Source of the DNA: Microbulbifer pacificus
GTDB lineage: Bacteria; Pseudomonadota; Gammaproteobacteria; Pseudomonadales; Cellvibrionaceae
Reading direction: 5' to 3'
Assembly (NCBI RefSeq): GCF_033723955.1
Contig: NZ_CP137555.1
Coordinates: 2,720,001-2,784,000 of the forward strand
DNA length: 64,000 nt
The notes under the pieces were generated by a model. That model ran no database searches. It was not told the DNA's origin and saw only the letters and a list, made by a program, of their open reading frames with translations. Both the position numbers and the translations under genes were made by a program. This document shows positions 52,386 through 62,040 of the stretch, one piece after another (position 1 is the first letter of the stretch; each line of letters begins with the position of its first letter).

Positions 52386-53474
52386 ATGGGAAATAAAACC
52401 GCGCTTTACGATGCCCACGTTGCCATGGGCGGCAAAATGGTGGACTTCGGTGGCTGGGACATGCCGCTGCACTACGGTTCACAACTGGAAGAGCACCACA
52501 AGGTGCGCAACGACGCGGGCATGTTCGACGTTTCCCACATGACCGTCGTGGATGTGGATGGTGCTGGTGCGCGCGATTACCTGCGCACCCTGGTGGCCAA
52601 CGACGTGGCTAAACTCGACGGCAACCCGGGCAAGGCGCTGTATACCGGCATGCTGAATGACAAGGGTGGCGTGGTGGACGACCTGATCGTGTACCTGCGC
52701 GATCCCAGCTACCGTGTGGTGGTGAACTGTGCCACCCGCGAGAAAGATCTGGCGTGGATGAACGAACAGGCCAAGGCCTTCGACGTGACCCTCACCGAGC
52801 GTCCGCACCTGGCAATGGTCGCCATCCAGGGCCCGCAGGCCATCGACAAGGTGAAGCAGGTACTCGACATCGAGTGGACCTCCGCCATCGAAGGGCTCAA
52901 GGTGTTCAGCAGCGTCGCCCGCGGCGACTGGTTTGTGGCGCGCACCGGTTACACCGGTGAAGACGGCCTGGAAATCATGCTCAACAACGAAGACGCCCCC
53001 GGTTTCTGGCAGGCGCTGGCGGATGCCGGCGTGGCTCCCTGCGGCCTCGGCGCGCGCGACACCCTGCGCCTGGAAGCGGGTATGAACCTCTACGGCCACG
53101 AGATGGACGACGATACCTCGCCGCTGCAGGCCAACATGGCGTGGACCATCGCCTGGGAGCCGGCAGAGCGTAAATTCATCGGTCGTGAAGCGCTGGAGCA
53201 GGAAAAAGCCGCGGGCGTTGCCAACAAACTGGTGGGCCTGGTACTGGAAGAGCGCGGCGTTCTGCGTGCGGGACAGCAGGTTGTGGTAGACGGCACCGAA
53301 AGCCGCGGTATCATCACCAGCGGCACATTCTCCCCCACCCTGGGTTACTCCATTGCCATGGCCCGGGTGCCGGTGAGTGTTGGCGACACAGCGCAGGTAG
53401 AAATCCGCAACAAACTGATTCCGGTGCGGGTGGTGAAGCCGAGCTTTGTGCGCAACGGCAAACCGTTGGTGTGA
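52386..53474 (+). CDS. gcvT: Aminomethyltransferase (glycine cleavage T protein)
   Basis: A 362-residue protein. It takes the aminomethyl arm from lipoyl-GcvH, releases ammonia and makes methylene-THF. Signatures are [47 protein letters not shown] and [16 protein letters not shown] (folate site). The ATG at 52386 begins the usual [12 protein letters not shown] start. gcvH follows 95 bases downstream. gcvP is not in this window. Confidence 0.96.
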   Translation: MGNKTALYDAHVAMGGKMVDFGGWDMPLHYGSQLEEHHKVRNDAGMFDVSHMTVVDVDGAGARDYLRTLVANDVAKLDGNPGKALYTGMLNDKGGVVDDLIVYLRDPSYRVVVNCATREKDLAWMNEQAKAFDVTLTERPHLAMVAIQGPQAIDKVKQVLDIEWTSAIEGLKVFSSVARGDWFVARTGYTGEDGLEIMLNNEDAPGFWQALADAGVAPCGLGARDTLRLEAGMNLYGHEMDDDTSPLQANMAWTIAWEPAERKFIGREALEQEKAAGVANKLVGLVLEERGVLRAGQQVVVDGTESRGIITSGTFSPTLGYSIAMARVPVSVGDTAQVEIRNKLIPVRVVKPSFVRNGKPLV

Positions 53475-53569
53475 GCCCGGTGAGAGCGGCGCCGCCGCCC
53501 ACCGAATTAAAAACTGAATACACTGTTTAGCAGATTATTTTTGAGCCAATTTTTTTGAGGGAATAGCTC

Positions 53570-53959
53570 ATGAGCGAGATTCGCAGCGAACTGAAATACG
53601 CCTCCAGCCACGAGTGGGCGCGTCTGGAAGAAGACGGCACCGTAACCGTGGGCATCAGCGACCACGCCCAGGACGCACTGGGTGACGTGGTATACGTGGA
53701 AACCCCGGAAGTGGGCCAGACCCTGTCCGCCGGTGAAGAAGCTGGTGTGGTTGAATCCGTGAAAGCTGCCAGCGACATCTACTCACCGATTTCCGGTGAA
53801 GTGGTTGCGGTGAACGAGGCTCTGGAAGACGCGCCGGAAACCGTAAACTCCAGCCCTTACGACGACGGCTGGTTCTTCCGTATCAAGCCGAGCGATGAAA
53901 GCGAGCTGGACAAGCTGCTGGACGCGGACGCTTACAAAGCGGAGAGCGAAGAGGACTGA
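53570..53959 (+). CDS. gcvH: Glycine cleavage system H protein
   Basis: A 129-residue lipoyl carrier. The lipoylated lysine is Lys65 in VESVKAASD. Other family elements are [29 protein letters not shown] and [19 protein letters not shown]. It shuttles the aminomethyl group between GcvP and GcvT. It is followed by a shared terminator and the convergent ptsP. Confidence 0.97.
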   Translation: MSEIRSELKYASSHEWARLEEDGTVTVGISDHAQDALGDVVYVETPEVGQTLSAGEEAGVVESVKAASDIYSPISGEVVAVNEALEDAPETVNSSPYDDGWFFRIKPSDESELDKLLDADAYKAESEED

Positions 53960-53979
53960 TTTTCCTCTTGTGCAGATTC

Positions 53980-54008
53980 AAAAACGCCGGGCAGAGCCCG
54001 GCGTTTTT
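53980..54008. terminator. Bidirectional terminator between gcvH and ptsP
   Basis: AAAAACGCCGGGC (53980-53992) pairs with GCCCGGCGTTTTT (53996-54008) across an AGA loop. A-runs and T-runs allow use from both sides. Confidence 0.93.
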
Positions 54009-54015
54009 GTTTCCG

Positions 54016-56319
54016 TTAACTGTTCGAACTGGGCTCAGTCTGTTTGGGCTGCACCAGCCCGCCGATCCCCAGATCCTCCAGATAGCCCCGCAGTTTTTCC
54101 TCGATCTGTTCCGGGGACTCCATCAGCAGTACCTGTTGCAGCAGGCGATCCAGATCCGATTTGTTCACTTCCCTGAGCGCCGCCTTTACCCGGGGCAGGT
54201 TGGTAGCGTTCATCGAGAGCACGTCGTAGCCCATCGCCACCAGCAGCAGCGCGCCGCCGGGGTCGCCGGCGAGTTCACCGCAGATGCCCACCTTGGTACT
54301 GGTTTCGTGACCAGCGGTCACCACCTGCAATAGAGCCTGCAGCACCGCGGGGTGGTAACTGTGATAGATACTGGCGACGCGGCTGTTGTTGCGGTCCACC
54401 GCCAGCAGATACTGGGTCAGGTCATTGCTCCCCACCGACATAAAGTCCACGCGCTTGGCCAGTTCGCGCGCCTGGTATACCGCGGAGGGGACTTCCACCA
54501 TGATGCCGAGAGGTGGCCGCTCAATCTGGTAGCCCTCCTCGAGCAATTCGTTGTAGGCGCGGTCCACCAGTCTGCGCGCGGCTTCCAGCTCGCCCACGCC
54601 GCTGATCATCGGCAGCATGATGCGCAAATTGTCGAGGCCGACACTGGCTTTCATCATCGCGCGCACCTGCCCCAGGAAGATTTCCGGGTGGTCGAGGGTC
54701 ACGCGGATGCCGCGCCAGCCGAGGAAGGGATTGGTTTCCTCGATCGGGAAATAGGTCAGTGCCTTGTCGCCGCCGATATCCAGGGTGCGCATGGTGACCG
54801 GACGCGGGGCGAAGGCTTGCAGTTGTTCGCGATAGATCTCGCGCTGCTCCTCCTCCGACGGAAAGCGGTCCCGCAGCAGGAACGGCACCTCGGTGCGGTA
54901 CAGGCCGACACCTTCGGCGCCACGCTCCAGCGAGCGCACCACGTCCGCCATCAAACCGGTGTTTACCCACATGCGCACGCGGTGGCCGTCGGCCGTTTCC
55001 GCGGGAAGCTTGGCGAGGTGATCCAGGTTGCGCGCCAGTTCGCGCTCTTCCTCGACAATGGCGTCATAGCGACGCTTGAGTTCCGGGCCGGGGTGTATGT
55101 GCAGTTCGCCGCGGTAGCCATCCACCACCAGGTCCACACCATCCACCTGTTCCCACGGCAGCTCCTGGGCGCCCATTACCGCGGGCACACCCATGGCGCG
55201 GGCAATGATGGCGACATGGCTGTTGGCGGAACCCTTGACCGAGACCAGACCGGCGAGTTTTTCCCGCGGCACTTCGGCCAGCACCGAGGCGGTGAGCTCC
55301 TCGCCGATCAGGATGGTGTTTTCCGGGTAATCGCGCCGGCTCTGTTCCTGCTGTCGCAGGTGCATCAATACCCGCGCGCCGAGATCGCGCACATCGGCGG
55401 CGCGGTCGCGGAAATAGGAGTCGGACATGGCCTCAAAGCGACGCACATGTTCCAGCATCACCTCTGCCCAGGCACGGCTGGCGGTGAGCTGCTGGCGGAT
55501 GCGTTCGCACACTTCGACGGCGATGGAGCTGTCGTCGAGCATGCTGATATAGGCGTCAAAGAGGGCGCGCTCTTCCTTGTTCAGGTCGTTCTTGAGGCGC
55601 TCGCCCACATCGCGGATTTCGCTGCGCGCCGCACTCAGCGCCTGGTGAAACAGCGCCAGTTCGGCTTCGGTGTCCATACTGCAGGCATAGGGCACTGCGG
55701 CCAGATTGGCGGGCGGGGCGATGATGTGGGCGCGGCCGATAGCGATGCCGGGGGAGGCAGCGAGGCCGGTAAATTTGGTTTCGTTGCGCTGCTGGCCGAT
55801 GTTGGCAAGGGCACCGGTGGCCTCGGCGTGGGCGATGACCCCGGCGAGCTGCGCGGCGAGGGTGACGAGATAGGCCTCTTCGCCCTCGTCGAAACGGCGT
55901 CGCTCCGCCTGCTGCACCACGAGTACGCCGAGTACAGCGCGGTGGTGAATGATGGGGGTGCCGAGAAACGAGGAGAAACGCTCTTCGCCGGTGGCGGGGA
56001 AATACTGGTACGCGGGGTGGGCTTCGGCCTGTTCGAGGTTGATGGGTTCCTCGCGGGTGACAACGTTACCCACCAGACCCTCGCCGGGTGCCAGGTGCAC
56101 CTGGCCGACCGCATCCGGGTTCAGGCCCTCGGTGGCCATCAACACGTAATTGCCGGACTGCTTGTCGCGCAGGTACACAGAACACACCTTGGTGTGCATG
56201 TCCTCCCGTACCCGGCGGACAATGATGTTCAGTACCGACGGCAGGTCCCGTGCGGTGTTGACTTCCTGAACGATACTGCGCAGTGATCCAAGCAAAGTGG
56301 CTTTCCTCGCCTTTTTCAT
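54016..56319 (-). CDS. ptsP: Phosphoenolpyruvate-protein phosphotransferase PtsP (enzyme I Ntr)
   Basis: A 767-residue enzyme of the nitrogen-related PTS. A GAF domain at about 17-160 precedes enzyme I. The phosphorylated histidine is His368 (GSANSHVAIIARAMG). The C-terminal PEP-binding part shows FLLRDRFPSEEEQ, RTLDIGGDKAL, MLPMISGVGEL and GSNDLTQYLLAVDRNNSRVA. It passes phosphate to NPr and EIIANtr to tune nitrogen and potassium metabolism. GGAG precedes the ATG. It follows rppH in an operon-like arrangement (78 bases apart), as in E. coli. Confidence 0.96.
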   Translation of the reverse strand: MKKARKATLLGSLRSIVQEVNTARDLPSVLNIIVRRVREDMHTKVCSVYLRDKQSGNYVLMATEGLNPDAVGQVHLAPGEGLVGNVVTREEPINLEQAEAHPAYQYFPATGEERFSSFLGTPIIHHRAVLGVLVVQQAERRRFDEGEEAYLVTLAAQLAGVIAHAEATGALANIGQQRNETKFTGLAASPGIAIGRAHIIAPPANLAAVPYACSMDTEAELALFHQALSAARSEIRDVGERLKNDLNKEERALFDAYISMLDDSSIAVEVCERIRQQLTASRAWAEVMLEHVRRFEAMSDSYFRDRAADVRDLGARVLMHLRQQEQSRRDYPENTILIGEELTASVLAEVPREKLAGLVSVKGSANSHVAIIARAMGVPAVMGAQELPWEQVDGVDLVVDGYRGELHIHPGPELKRRYDAIVEEERELARNLDHLAKLPAETADGHRVRMWVNTGLMADVVRSLERGAEGVGLYRTEVPFLLRDRFPSEEEQREIYREQLQAFAPRPVTMRTLDIGGDKALTYFPIEETNPFLGWRGIRVTLDHPEIFLGQVRAMMKASVGLDNLRIMLPMISGVGELEAARRLVDRAYNELLEEGYQIERPPLGIMVEVPSAVYQARELAKRVDFMSVGSNDLTQYLLAVDRNNSRVASIYHSYHPAVLQALLQVVTAGHETSTKVGICGELAGDPGGALLLVAMGYDVLSMNATNLPRVKAALREVNKSDLDRLLQQVLLMESPEQIEEKLRGYLEDLGIGGLVQPKQTEPSSNS

Positions 56320-56397
56320 CCGGCTCCGCGCTGTGGCGGAGCCCCGCTGGGCCGTTGCCGGCCCGTGCTGCCCGGTGCAGTCCGGGTGGACACGGGC

Positions 56398-57123
56398 TTA
56401 TTGGTCGCGATTCAGCCAGCGTCTTTCCAATTGTATTTGCGTGGGCGCAAGCTCGGTAAGCGCGCGCCGGTAGACCTCCCGTTTGAAGGTCACGACCTTG
56501 GTCAGTGGGTGCCAGTAACTCACCCATCGCCAGTGATCAAATTCCGGTTTGTAACCGTTATTGAAGCTGATGTTGCTTTCATCGGTGTCCAGCTGCAGCA
56601 GAAACCATCTCTGCTTCTGGCCGATGCACAGCGGTTCGGAGCGCTTGCGCACCAGCCGCGATGGCAGGCGGTAGCGCAACCAGCTGCGGGTACTGCCGAG
56701 CAGGGTGACCTGACTGCGGGTCAGCCCGATTTCCTCGTACAGTTCCCGATACAGCGCCTGTTCTGCGGTCTCACCGGGATTGATCCCCCCCTGGGGGAAT
56801 TGCCACGCGTCCTTGCCGCCTACCCTGCGCGCCCAAAGGGCCTGTCCACGCTCGTTCAGGACAATGATGCCGACGTTGGGGCGGAAGCCCTCGCTGTCGA
56901 TATTGCTGCTGTTGTCCGAAACGGTACCAGCGGTCTCCACGCCCGGCCTGCGGGCAGGTTTGCCGCCGGATTTGTCCTGTTGCGCGGAGGGTCTGGCGGG
57001 TCTGCGGCGGTTCTTTCGCCCGGCGGATGTCTGCTTGCCGTCGCCCAAAATGCCGTCCTCAATTTTTCGCGGTGTGGATTGCCGGGGCCATTGGATCACC
57101 CCGCACACCATAATGTTCTGCAT
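56398..57123 (-). CDS. rppH: RNA pyrophosphohydrolase RppH, with N-terminal extension
   Basis: A Nudix enzyme that removes pyrophosphate from the 5' end of mRNA to start decay. The Nudix box is [17 protein letters not shown] then YEEIGL (112-134). The core starts with [20 protein letters not shown]. In typical RppH the first residue is the Met before IDSEGF. Here that position is Asn (SNIDSEGF), so translation must start upstream. The available ATG adds 74 residues rich in Arg, Lys, Pro and Ser, and a GTG (56940) would add 13. The C-terminal region ([20 protein letters not shown]) is normal. Confidence 0.92.
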   Translation of the reverse strand: MQNIMVCGVIQWPRQSTPRKIEDGILGDGKQTSAGRKNRRRPARPSAQQDKSGGKPARRPGVETAGTVSDNSSNIDSEGFRPNVGIIVLNERGQALWARRVGGKDAWQFPQGGINPGETAEQALYRELYEEIGLTRSQVTLLGSTRSWLRYRLPSRLVRKRSEPLCIGQKQRWFLLQLDTDESNISFNNGYKPEFDHWRWVSYWHPLTKVVTFKREVYRRALTELAPTQIQLERRWLNRDQ

Positions 57124-57327
57124 TGTTCCACAGGGACCGATTTACGGCAATTCAGTGACGCCGGTCGGTGTAAGTGCGCCGCCGCCGGGGTAAAATCTCC
57201 CGCCTTGGGCCCTCTCAACGCATGCGCTCAGAACCGGTTTGGGTACCCGGCTTGATACAGCCCCGAAATGGAATTGTCGGGCGTCAAAAATGCCCCCGGT
57301 GCCCTATAGTCAAACAAGGAGATTTTT

Positions 57328-58020
57328 GTGCAGCTGGCGATTTTTGATCTGGATAACACCCTGATTGGTGGCGACAGCGATCACGCCTGGGGCGAATTCC
57401 TGGTGGCGCGCGACTGCGTGGATAGCGAGCGCTTCCGCAGTGAGAACGACCGTTTCTACCGCGACTACCAGAGCGGTGTCCTGGATATCTTCGCCTACCT
57501 GTCATTTGCGCTGGAGCCGTTGGCGCAGTTGTCCCGTGGCCAGTTGCAGAACCTGCAGCGGGAATTCATGCAGGAAGTGATCAGCGAGATCTGGCTGCCC
57601 CATGCCGAGACCCTGATCCAGCGTCACCGCGACGCCGGCCACCACATCATGATCATTACCGCCACCAACCGCTTCGTGGTGGAGCCCATTGCCGCGCGTT
57701 TGGGCGTGGACACCCTGCTGGCCACGGAGCCGGAGGAAGTGGATGGCCACTTTACCGGGCAGGTGGCGGGGCATCCCTGTTTTCAGGAGGGCAAGGTTGT
57801 GCGTCTGCAGCAGTGGCTCGACCAGCACCCGCAATACGCCCGCGGCGAAAAGTGGTTTTACAGCGACTCCATCAACGACCTGCCACTGCTGTCGCAAGTG
57901 GAACACCCGGTGGCGGTGGACCCGGACATACGCCTGCGCGATGAGGCGCTCAGCCGTGGCTGGCAGGTGATCAGCCTGCGCGGCGACACCGAAGCCTTTG
58001 CCAGCGCGATGGACATTTGA
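57328..58020 (+). CDS. HAD-IB family phosphatase
   Basis: A 230-residue HAD phosphatase of the SerB-like IB group. Motif I is FDLDNTL (Asp7 and Asp9), motif II the Thr in IITATNRF, and motifs III/IV are EGKVVRLQ and YSDSINDLPLL. The gene is divergent from rppH, a common gammaproteobacterial layout, but its substrate is not settled. It starts with GTG, preceded by AAGGAGA. Confidence 0.93.
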   Translation: MQLAIFDLDNTLIGGDSDHAWGEFLVARDCVDSERFRSENDRFYRDYQSGVLDIFAYLSFALEPLAQLSRGQLQNLQREFMQEVISEIWLPHAETLIQRHRDAGHHIMIITATNRFVVEPIAARLGVDTLLATEPEEVDGHFTGQVAGHPCFQEGKVVRLQQWLDQHPQYARGEKWFYSDSINDLPLLSQVEHPVAVDPDIRLRDEALSRGWQVISLRGDTEAFASAMDI

Positions 58021-58107
58021 GCGGGCGAATATTCGACGTACACGGCGCAAACGTATCAGCCAGATAGATCGAACCAGACACTCAGAATTCAGGGACTCCG
58101 AAAGCAC

Positions 58108-59331
58108 GTGAAAAACGCAGTCAACAAGCCTTATTTCTCCCGCATAACTCCGTTCCCGCGCGCAAAGTTGCCGCTGGCAATGGCGGTGTGCGGGCTGCTG
58201 CTGGCGGGCGCCGGTTGCGAGCGCAAACAGGTTGAAACCGAAGTGGAACAGAGCGCGCCGGCGGCTACCGTACCGGCCGTCAATGTAGCGGCGGCCGAAG
58301 CCTTTTCCTCCGAATACTGGCAGGCCGGACAGGCCCAGGTGATTGACGCCGCGGCAGCCGCTCAGGCGCTCGCGCGCGCGGTCGCGCAGCTGCTGGAATC
58401 GCCGACCGAAGACAGCCTGGAAACGGCCAAGCTGGCTTGGCTCGACGCACACCGAGAAATGGCCGCCTCAATGCCGTTTATCAAGGTGGCCTTCTCACCG
58501 GCCGACCTGCAGCAGAGCGGTAACGAACTGCTGCTTGCGCTCGACAGCTGGCCGGCGCAGGCCGGTTATCTGGATACGGTACCGGGATATTCCAGCAGTG
58601 GCATTGTCAACGACACTGCTATCGAGCTGACGTTGGCCAATCTGCGCAAGCAGCACCGCCTCACCGCCCACGAAGAAGCCAGCACCGGCTTTCACGCACT
58701 TGAGATCATGCTCTGGGGCCCCACCAGTGAACGCAGTGCCGAACAGTTTGTTGCCGCCAGTGGCGGTGAACAACCGGAAGCCCTGGCGGCCAATCGCCGC
58801 CGCGAACTCACTCGCCTGATCGCCCAGGGCATCGACGAGGACCTGGCGCAATTGTCCGCGCGCTGGCCGGTCACCGCCAACGACCTGTCCCAGCGCTACC
58901 TGGCGCAGGCACCGGTGGCGCGGGTGCAGAGGATTCGCTCTGCGCACCTGGACATGCTGCGCAACGAAGTGCTGCCGCGTCTGCCGGAAAGCTCCGAGAG
59001 CGACGTGGAAAGCGGCCACGCGGCGGACTCCAAGCAGGCGCTGCTGGCGATGTTGCGCAACCTGCAGGCCTGCTGGTTGCCCGAGGGCGGCGGCGGTCTC
59101 GCCGATCTGTTACTGGACCGTCACCAGACCGCCGCTCTGGCGAAGACCTTCGGCGAGCTGGAAGAGCGACTGCTCAAGATGGAAGATCCCATTGAACTCG
59201 CCGCCCCGGCGGAACTGCAGCGCAGCCGGCAGCAGGTCGATGCGCTGATCGGATTGATCTCCGGCGACACCCAGGTTCCGGCGCGGGATGAGGAAATGAC
59301 GCCGGTGAGTCTGCAGGCGCCAGAGGAATAA
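58108..59331 (+). CDS. Imelysin family lipoprotein
   Basis: A 407-residue predicted lipoprotein of the imelysin-like (M75) family, with lipobox AGAGC (Cys37) after a long signal region. The family signature GxHxxE appears as GFHALEIMLWG. The flanking residues VNDTAIELTLANLRKQ are also typical. These periplasmic proteins are usually linked to iron uptake, although true peptidase activity is doubtful. The start is a GTG with AGGGA 12 bases upstream. A terminator follows. Confidence 0.9.
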   Translation: MKNAVNKPYFSRITPFPRAKLPLAMAVCGLLLAGAGCERKQVETEVEQSAPAATVPAVNVAAAEAFSSEYWQAGQAQVIDAAAAAQALARAVAQLLESPTEDSLETAKLAWLDAHREMAASMPFIKVAFSPADLQQSGNELLLALDSWPAQAGYLDTVPGYSSSGIVNDTAIELTLANLRKQHRLTAHEEASTGFHALEIMLWGPTSERSAEQFVAASGGEQPEALAANRRRELTRLIAQGIDEDLAQLSARWPVTANDLSQRYLAQAPVARVQRIRSAHLDMLRNEVLPRLPESSESDVESGHAADSKQALLAMLRNLQACWLPEGGGGLADLLLDRHQTAALAKTFGELEERLLKMEDPIELAAPAELQRSRQQVDALIGLISGDTQVPARDEEMTPVSLQAPEE

Positions 59332-59352
59332 CCAGACTTTTGAATCAGGCAT

Positions 59353-59383
59353 AAAAAAACCCAGGCAAAGCCTGGGTTTTTTC
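59353..59383. terminator. Bidirectional terminator between imelysin and YcbK-like genes
   Basis: AAAAAACCCAGGC (59354-59366) pairs with GCCTGGGTTTTTT (59370-59382) across an AAA loop. Confidence 0.93.
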
Positions 59384-59404
59384 GTTGTCGGTCGCGATCG
59401 GCGC

Positions 59405-59938
59405 TTACCAGCGGCGAACCGGGCCGGTATCTACGTGCACGAAGTTGCTCTTCGGGTAGTAGCCCACACCGCCGGCCTTCAGATCCAGCGCGGCCTGGCG
59501 CAGTTTGGCCAGCGGGACACCCGGCATGCGGATATCCAGTGCCATACCGCGGGTGTGATAGCTGCGGCGTGCCACACCGCGACCCGCTGCACGCAGCTTG
59601 GCGTTGGTCTTCGGTGAACGGTAGCCGGAGATGATCTCGACCTCACCGTTGTAGTTCAGCTTTTCTTTCAGCTTGTACACGATGTCGAACAGCTTCGGAT
59701 CCATGCGCGTCACTTCGTTGGCGCGGTGGTCACGCAGCAGGCGGTTGAATTGCTTCAGGCCGCTGCTATCGTAGTCGCCATCGGCCCAGAAAGCGGTGCT
59801 CAACCGCTCACCGGTGTGCAGATTGCGCATCTTGAGGGCGCGTGCATTACCCACTTTGGCCAGTGCCGGGCCGGCCGCAACTGTCGCCGCGGTCGCTGCA
59901 GAAACTGCCAAAAACCTGCGTCTGGAAAGTTCTTTCAT
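59405..59938 (-). CDS. DUF882 peptidase (YcbK/MepK-like), Tat-exported
   Basis: A 177-residue protein with a twin-arginine signal (SRRRFLAVSAATAATVAAGP). The mature part is an M15-like zinc peptidase of the YcbK/DUF882 group: EIISGYRSPKTNAKLRA, then YHTRGMALDIRM with the ligand His and Asp, and FVHVDTGPVRRW with the last His. E. coli MepK cleaves 3-3 peptidoglycan cross-links, and L,D-transpeptidases make them. The three genes upstream on the same strand encode such transpeptidases, in line with a shared role. The start is the ATG at 59938. Confidence 0.93.
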   Translation of the reverse strand: MKELSRRRFLAVSAATAATVAAGPALAKVGNARALKMRNLHTGERLSTAFWADGDYDSSGLKQFNRLLRDHRANEVTRMDPKLFDIVYKLKEKLNYNGEVEIISGYRSPKTNAKLRAAGRGVARRSYHTRGMALDIRMPGVPLAKLRQAALDLKAGGVGYYPKSNFVHVDTGPVRRW

Positions 59939-60429
59939 ACCCTGTTACCGCCTCTGGTTTAGTAATTCGTGATGCCTGTTAAAGCCTCTGAATCTCGAGT
60001 AGCTTCGTTGGCTACTCTCAATGCCTGCACTGTACAAAAAATAATCTTTGGTTACAAATCGATCAGGTGTAATGACAAATTGATCGTAAAACAGTCTGGC
60101 TATTTTTTTCTAGCACGCTACGCGTCACGGATTTTTTTTGCCCGTACGTGTGTATAAGCACGGCTTTTCATGGTGACAACGCTGTCATTGTTGGAACTTT
60201 ATTTTTTCGCGACCGGCTGGTTCGGATTTGGGCGTTTCCGGTGCTGTGGGGGGCAACTGTTACGGAAAGCTACGGTGGATAAGGCTTTAGCGGCAGGTCG
60301 GTATTGAAAAAGGGAGGCTTCAATATCGTCGGAGGGGAATTTGCGCCGACGCCAGGGGCGGACAAATTACTCCGTTGGCGACCGGAGAGAAGCCGGTATA
60401 GGCGTTTGCCAACGGAGATTACGCGCTGG
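59939..60429. other. Region between YcbK-like and L,D-transpeptidase genes, with nested inverted repeats
   Basis: A 491-base stretch, AT-rich at 59950-60170, with no supported gene. CTCCGTTGGC (60370-60379) pairs with GCCAACGGAG (60408-60417), and an inner ACCGG/CCGGT pair (60381-60397) nests inside. TATTGAA/TTCAATA (60302-60325) is nearby. The larger structure lies 13 bases past the transpeptidase stop and could end its transcript. Confidence 0.5.
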
Positions 60430-62025
60430 TCACAGTTCCCGCTGGTCGCGGTGGTAGATGTCCGGGCGGAACTGCACCCGCCCCAACGCGTCCACCCAGG
60501 CGGTCAAGTAGGTGATGAACAATCGCGGCGGGTTATCTACCTTTATCGTGACCGATTCGTCACCGACGGTGGCCTGGGCGACCTGTGTGCGGTCCCAGCC
60601 CTGGGGTCCGAGTAGCGCATAGGCCAGCTCCTCTGGCTGCTGCAAGCGGATACATCCGTGGCTATAGGCTCTGTGGTGCTGCTCGAACAGGCTCTGGGCC
60701 TGGGTGTCATGCAGGAAAATCGACTGCTTGTTGGGAATCACGAACTTCACCCGCCCCAGGGTGTTGCCGGGTCCGGAGATCTGGCGCAGGGTGGCCTCGC
60801 CACTGGCGGCGCTCTCGATACTCTTCTCACTGATGGGGGTGGTGGTATTGGTGCCGTATTTCACCACCCGGTAGCCGCGCTTGTGCATGGCCTCCGGATT
60901 GTTGCGCGCCTTTGGCAGCAGGTCGGTGAGTAGAATACTGCGAGGTACTGTCCAGGTGGGGTTGAACACCACCGACACCACTTTGGTGGTCATCTCTGGG
61001 GTGCGCTTGCTGCTTTTTCCCACCACGGTTTTCATGCTCAGCACCACTTTGCGCTGGTCGACCAGCTGCAGCTGGTAGTCGGGCACATTTACAAAGATAT
61101 AGCGGTTACCGGGGGCGGAGGGCAGTTTGTCCCAGCGCTCTGCGTTCAGTTCCAGCAGCCGTGCCAGTTCCTGCGGTGGGCGCGCCAGCTCTCGAAGCGT
61201 GGCCTTGTTCACGCGGCCGGTGACTTCCATGCCGTGGCGGCGTTGGTAGGACTCCACTGCCAGTTGCAGGCCGGCGTCGAAACGCTGGTGGTCGCTATCA
61301 CTTGCCTTCAGTGGGCCGGGCGGCCCGATGTAGTCGCCGTATTGCTGCAGTATTTTACGCAGTTGCGCCACCCGCGGACTCCGGTCGCCGGGTTTTAGCG
61401 TTGCCCCGGGGGCGATGGCCTGCCAGTGGTTCGTGAGTGTGCGGTAGCGCGCTGCCTGTGTACGCAGGGCATTGCCGGCGGTGGCGAAGTCGATGGCGCG
61501 GTCTTTGTCCGGGATTGGCGCGTCCGGTTCGCTTGCGGCTGCGGTGCTGGGGGCCGGCGCTGGCGTTGGTTTGGGTGCAGTTTCGGGTTTTGGGGGGGGT
61601 TCTGGCTCGCTTTGTTTGTTGTTGGCTGCGGCATCTTTGGTGCCAGCTTTGTCAGTGGCAGCTTTGTCGGCGTCGGTCTTTTTTGATTCTGGTGTGTCTT
61701 CTTCCTTGGCCGCTGCGTCGCTGTCAGTGTCTGTTTCTGCGTCTACCGCAATATCCGGGTCGTCCACGATTTCACTGGCGTGGGCGGCCAGGCCAGTTTC
61801 TTCTTCGGGCTGTTTCGCGGGCTTTTTCTCGGGTTGAGACGGTGTGGTAGTTGTGCCTTCGACAACATCCGAGGGGTTCACCGGGGTTGCCCCTTGCGCG
61901 CTTTCCATTAGCGGTAGCAGGGCGCAGCAACCGAGGGCGGCAATCACCGAAAAATGAAGGGCATAGCTGCCCAGCGTGCCGTGTAATGCGGAGCAGTTTC
62001 TGTGGCGCAAGGTTTTATGGTGCAT
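60430..62025 (-). CDS. L,D-transpeptidase (YcbB/LdtD type), long linker
   Basis: A 531-residue enzyme that forms 3-3 cross-links in peptidoglycan. It has an N-terminal signal or anchor (23-45) and a 125-residue acidic then Pro-rich linker (about 47-170), a peptidoglycan-binding domain (about 215-280; RSPRVAQLRKILQQYGDYIG), and the YkuD catalytic domain with the active-site motif YSHGCIR (His456, Cys458). The domain starts with RYIFVNVPDYQLQLVDQRK. It begins 15 bases after the stop of the next transpeptidase gene, so the two are likely cotranscribed. The linker is unusual in length. Confidence 0.93.
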   Translation of the reverse strand: MHHKTLRHRNCSALHGTLGSYALHFSVIAALGCCALLPLMESAQGATPVNPSDVVEGTTTTPSQPEKKPAKQPEEETGLAAHASEIVDDPDIAVDAETDTDSDAAAKEEDTPESKKTDADKAATDKAGTKDAAANNKQSEPEPPPKPETAPKPTPAPAPSTAAASEPDAPIPDKDRAIDFATAGNALRTQAARYRTLTNHWQAIAPGATLKPGDRSPRVAQLRKILQQYGDYIGPPGPLKASDSDHQRFDAGLQLAVESYQRRHGMEVTGRVNKATLRELARPPQELARLLELNAERWDKLPSAPGNRYIFVNVPDYQLQLVDQRKVVLSMKTVVGKSSKRTPEMTTKVVSVVFNPTWTVPRSILLTDLLPKARNNPEAMHKRGYRVVKYGTNTTTPISEKSIESAASGEATLRQISGPGNTLGRVKFVIPNKQSIFLHDTQAQSLFEQHHRAYSHGCIRLQQPEELAYALLGPQGWDRTQVAQATVGDESVTIKVDNPPRLFITYLTAWVDALGRVQFRPDIYHRDQREL

Positions 62026-62040
62026 GGAAACCCCCGTACC

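Noticed and set aside
54352..56286. Plus-strand open frame of about 640 codons opposite ptsP
   Set aside because: ptsP is certain from its active site. The antisense product is His/Gly/Ala-rich without motifs.
61395..61850. Plus-strand frames opposite the linker of the first L,D-transpeptidase
   Set aside because: They come from low-complexity coding sequence (Pro, Ala, Lys, Asp) read backwards.
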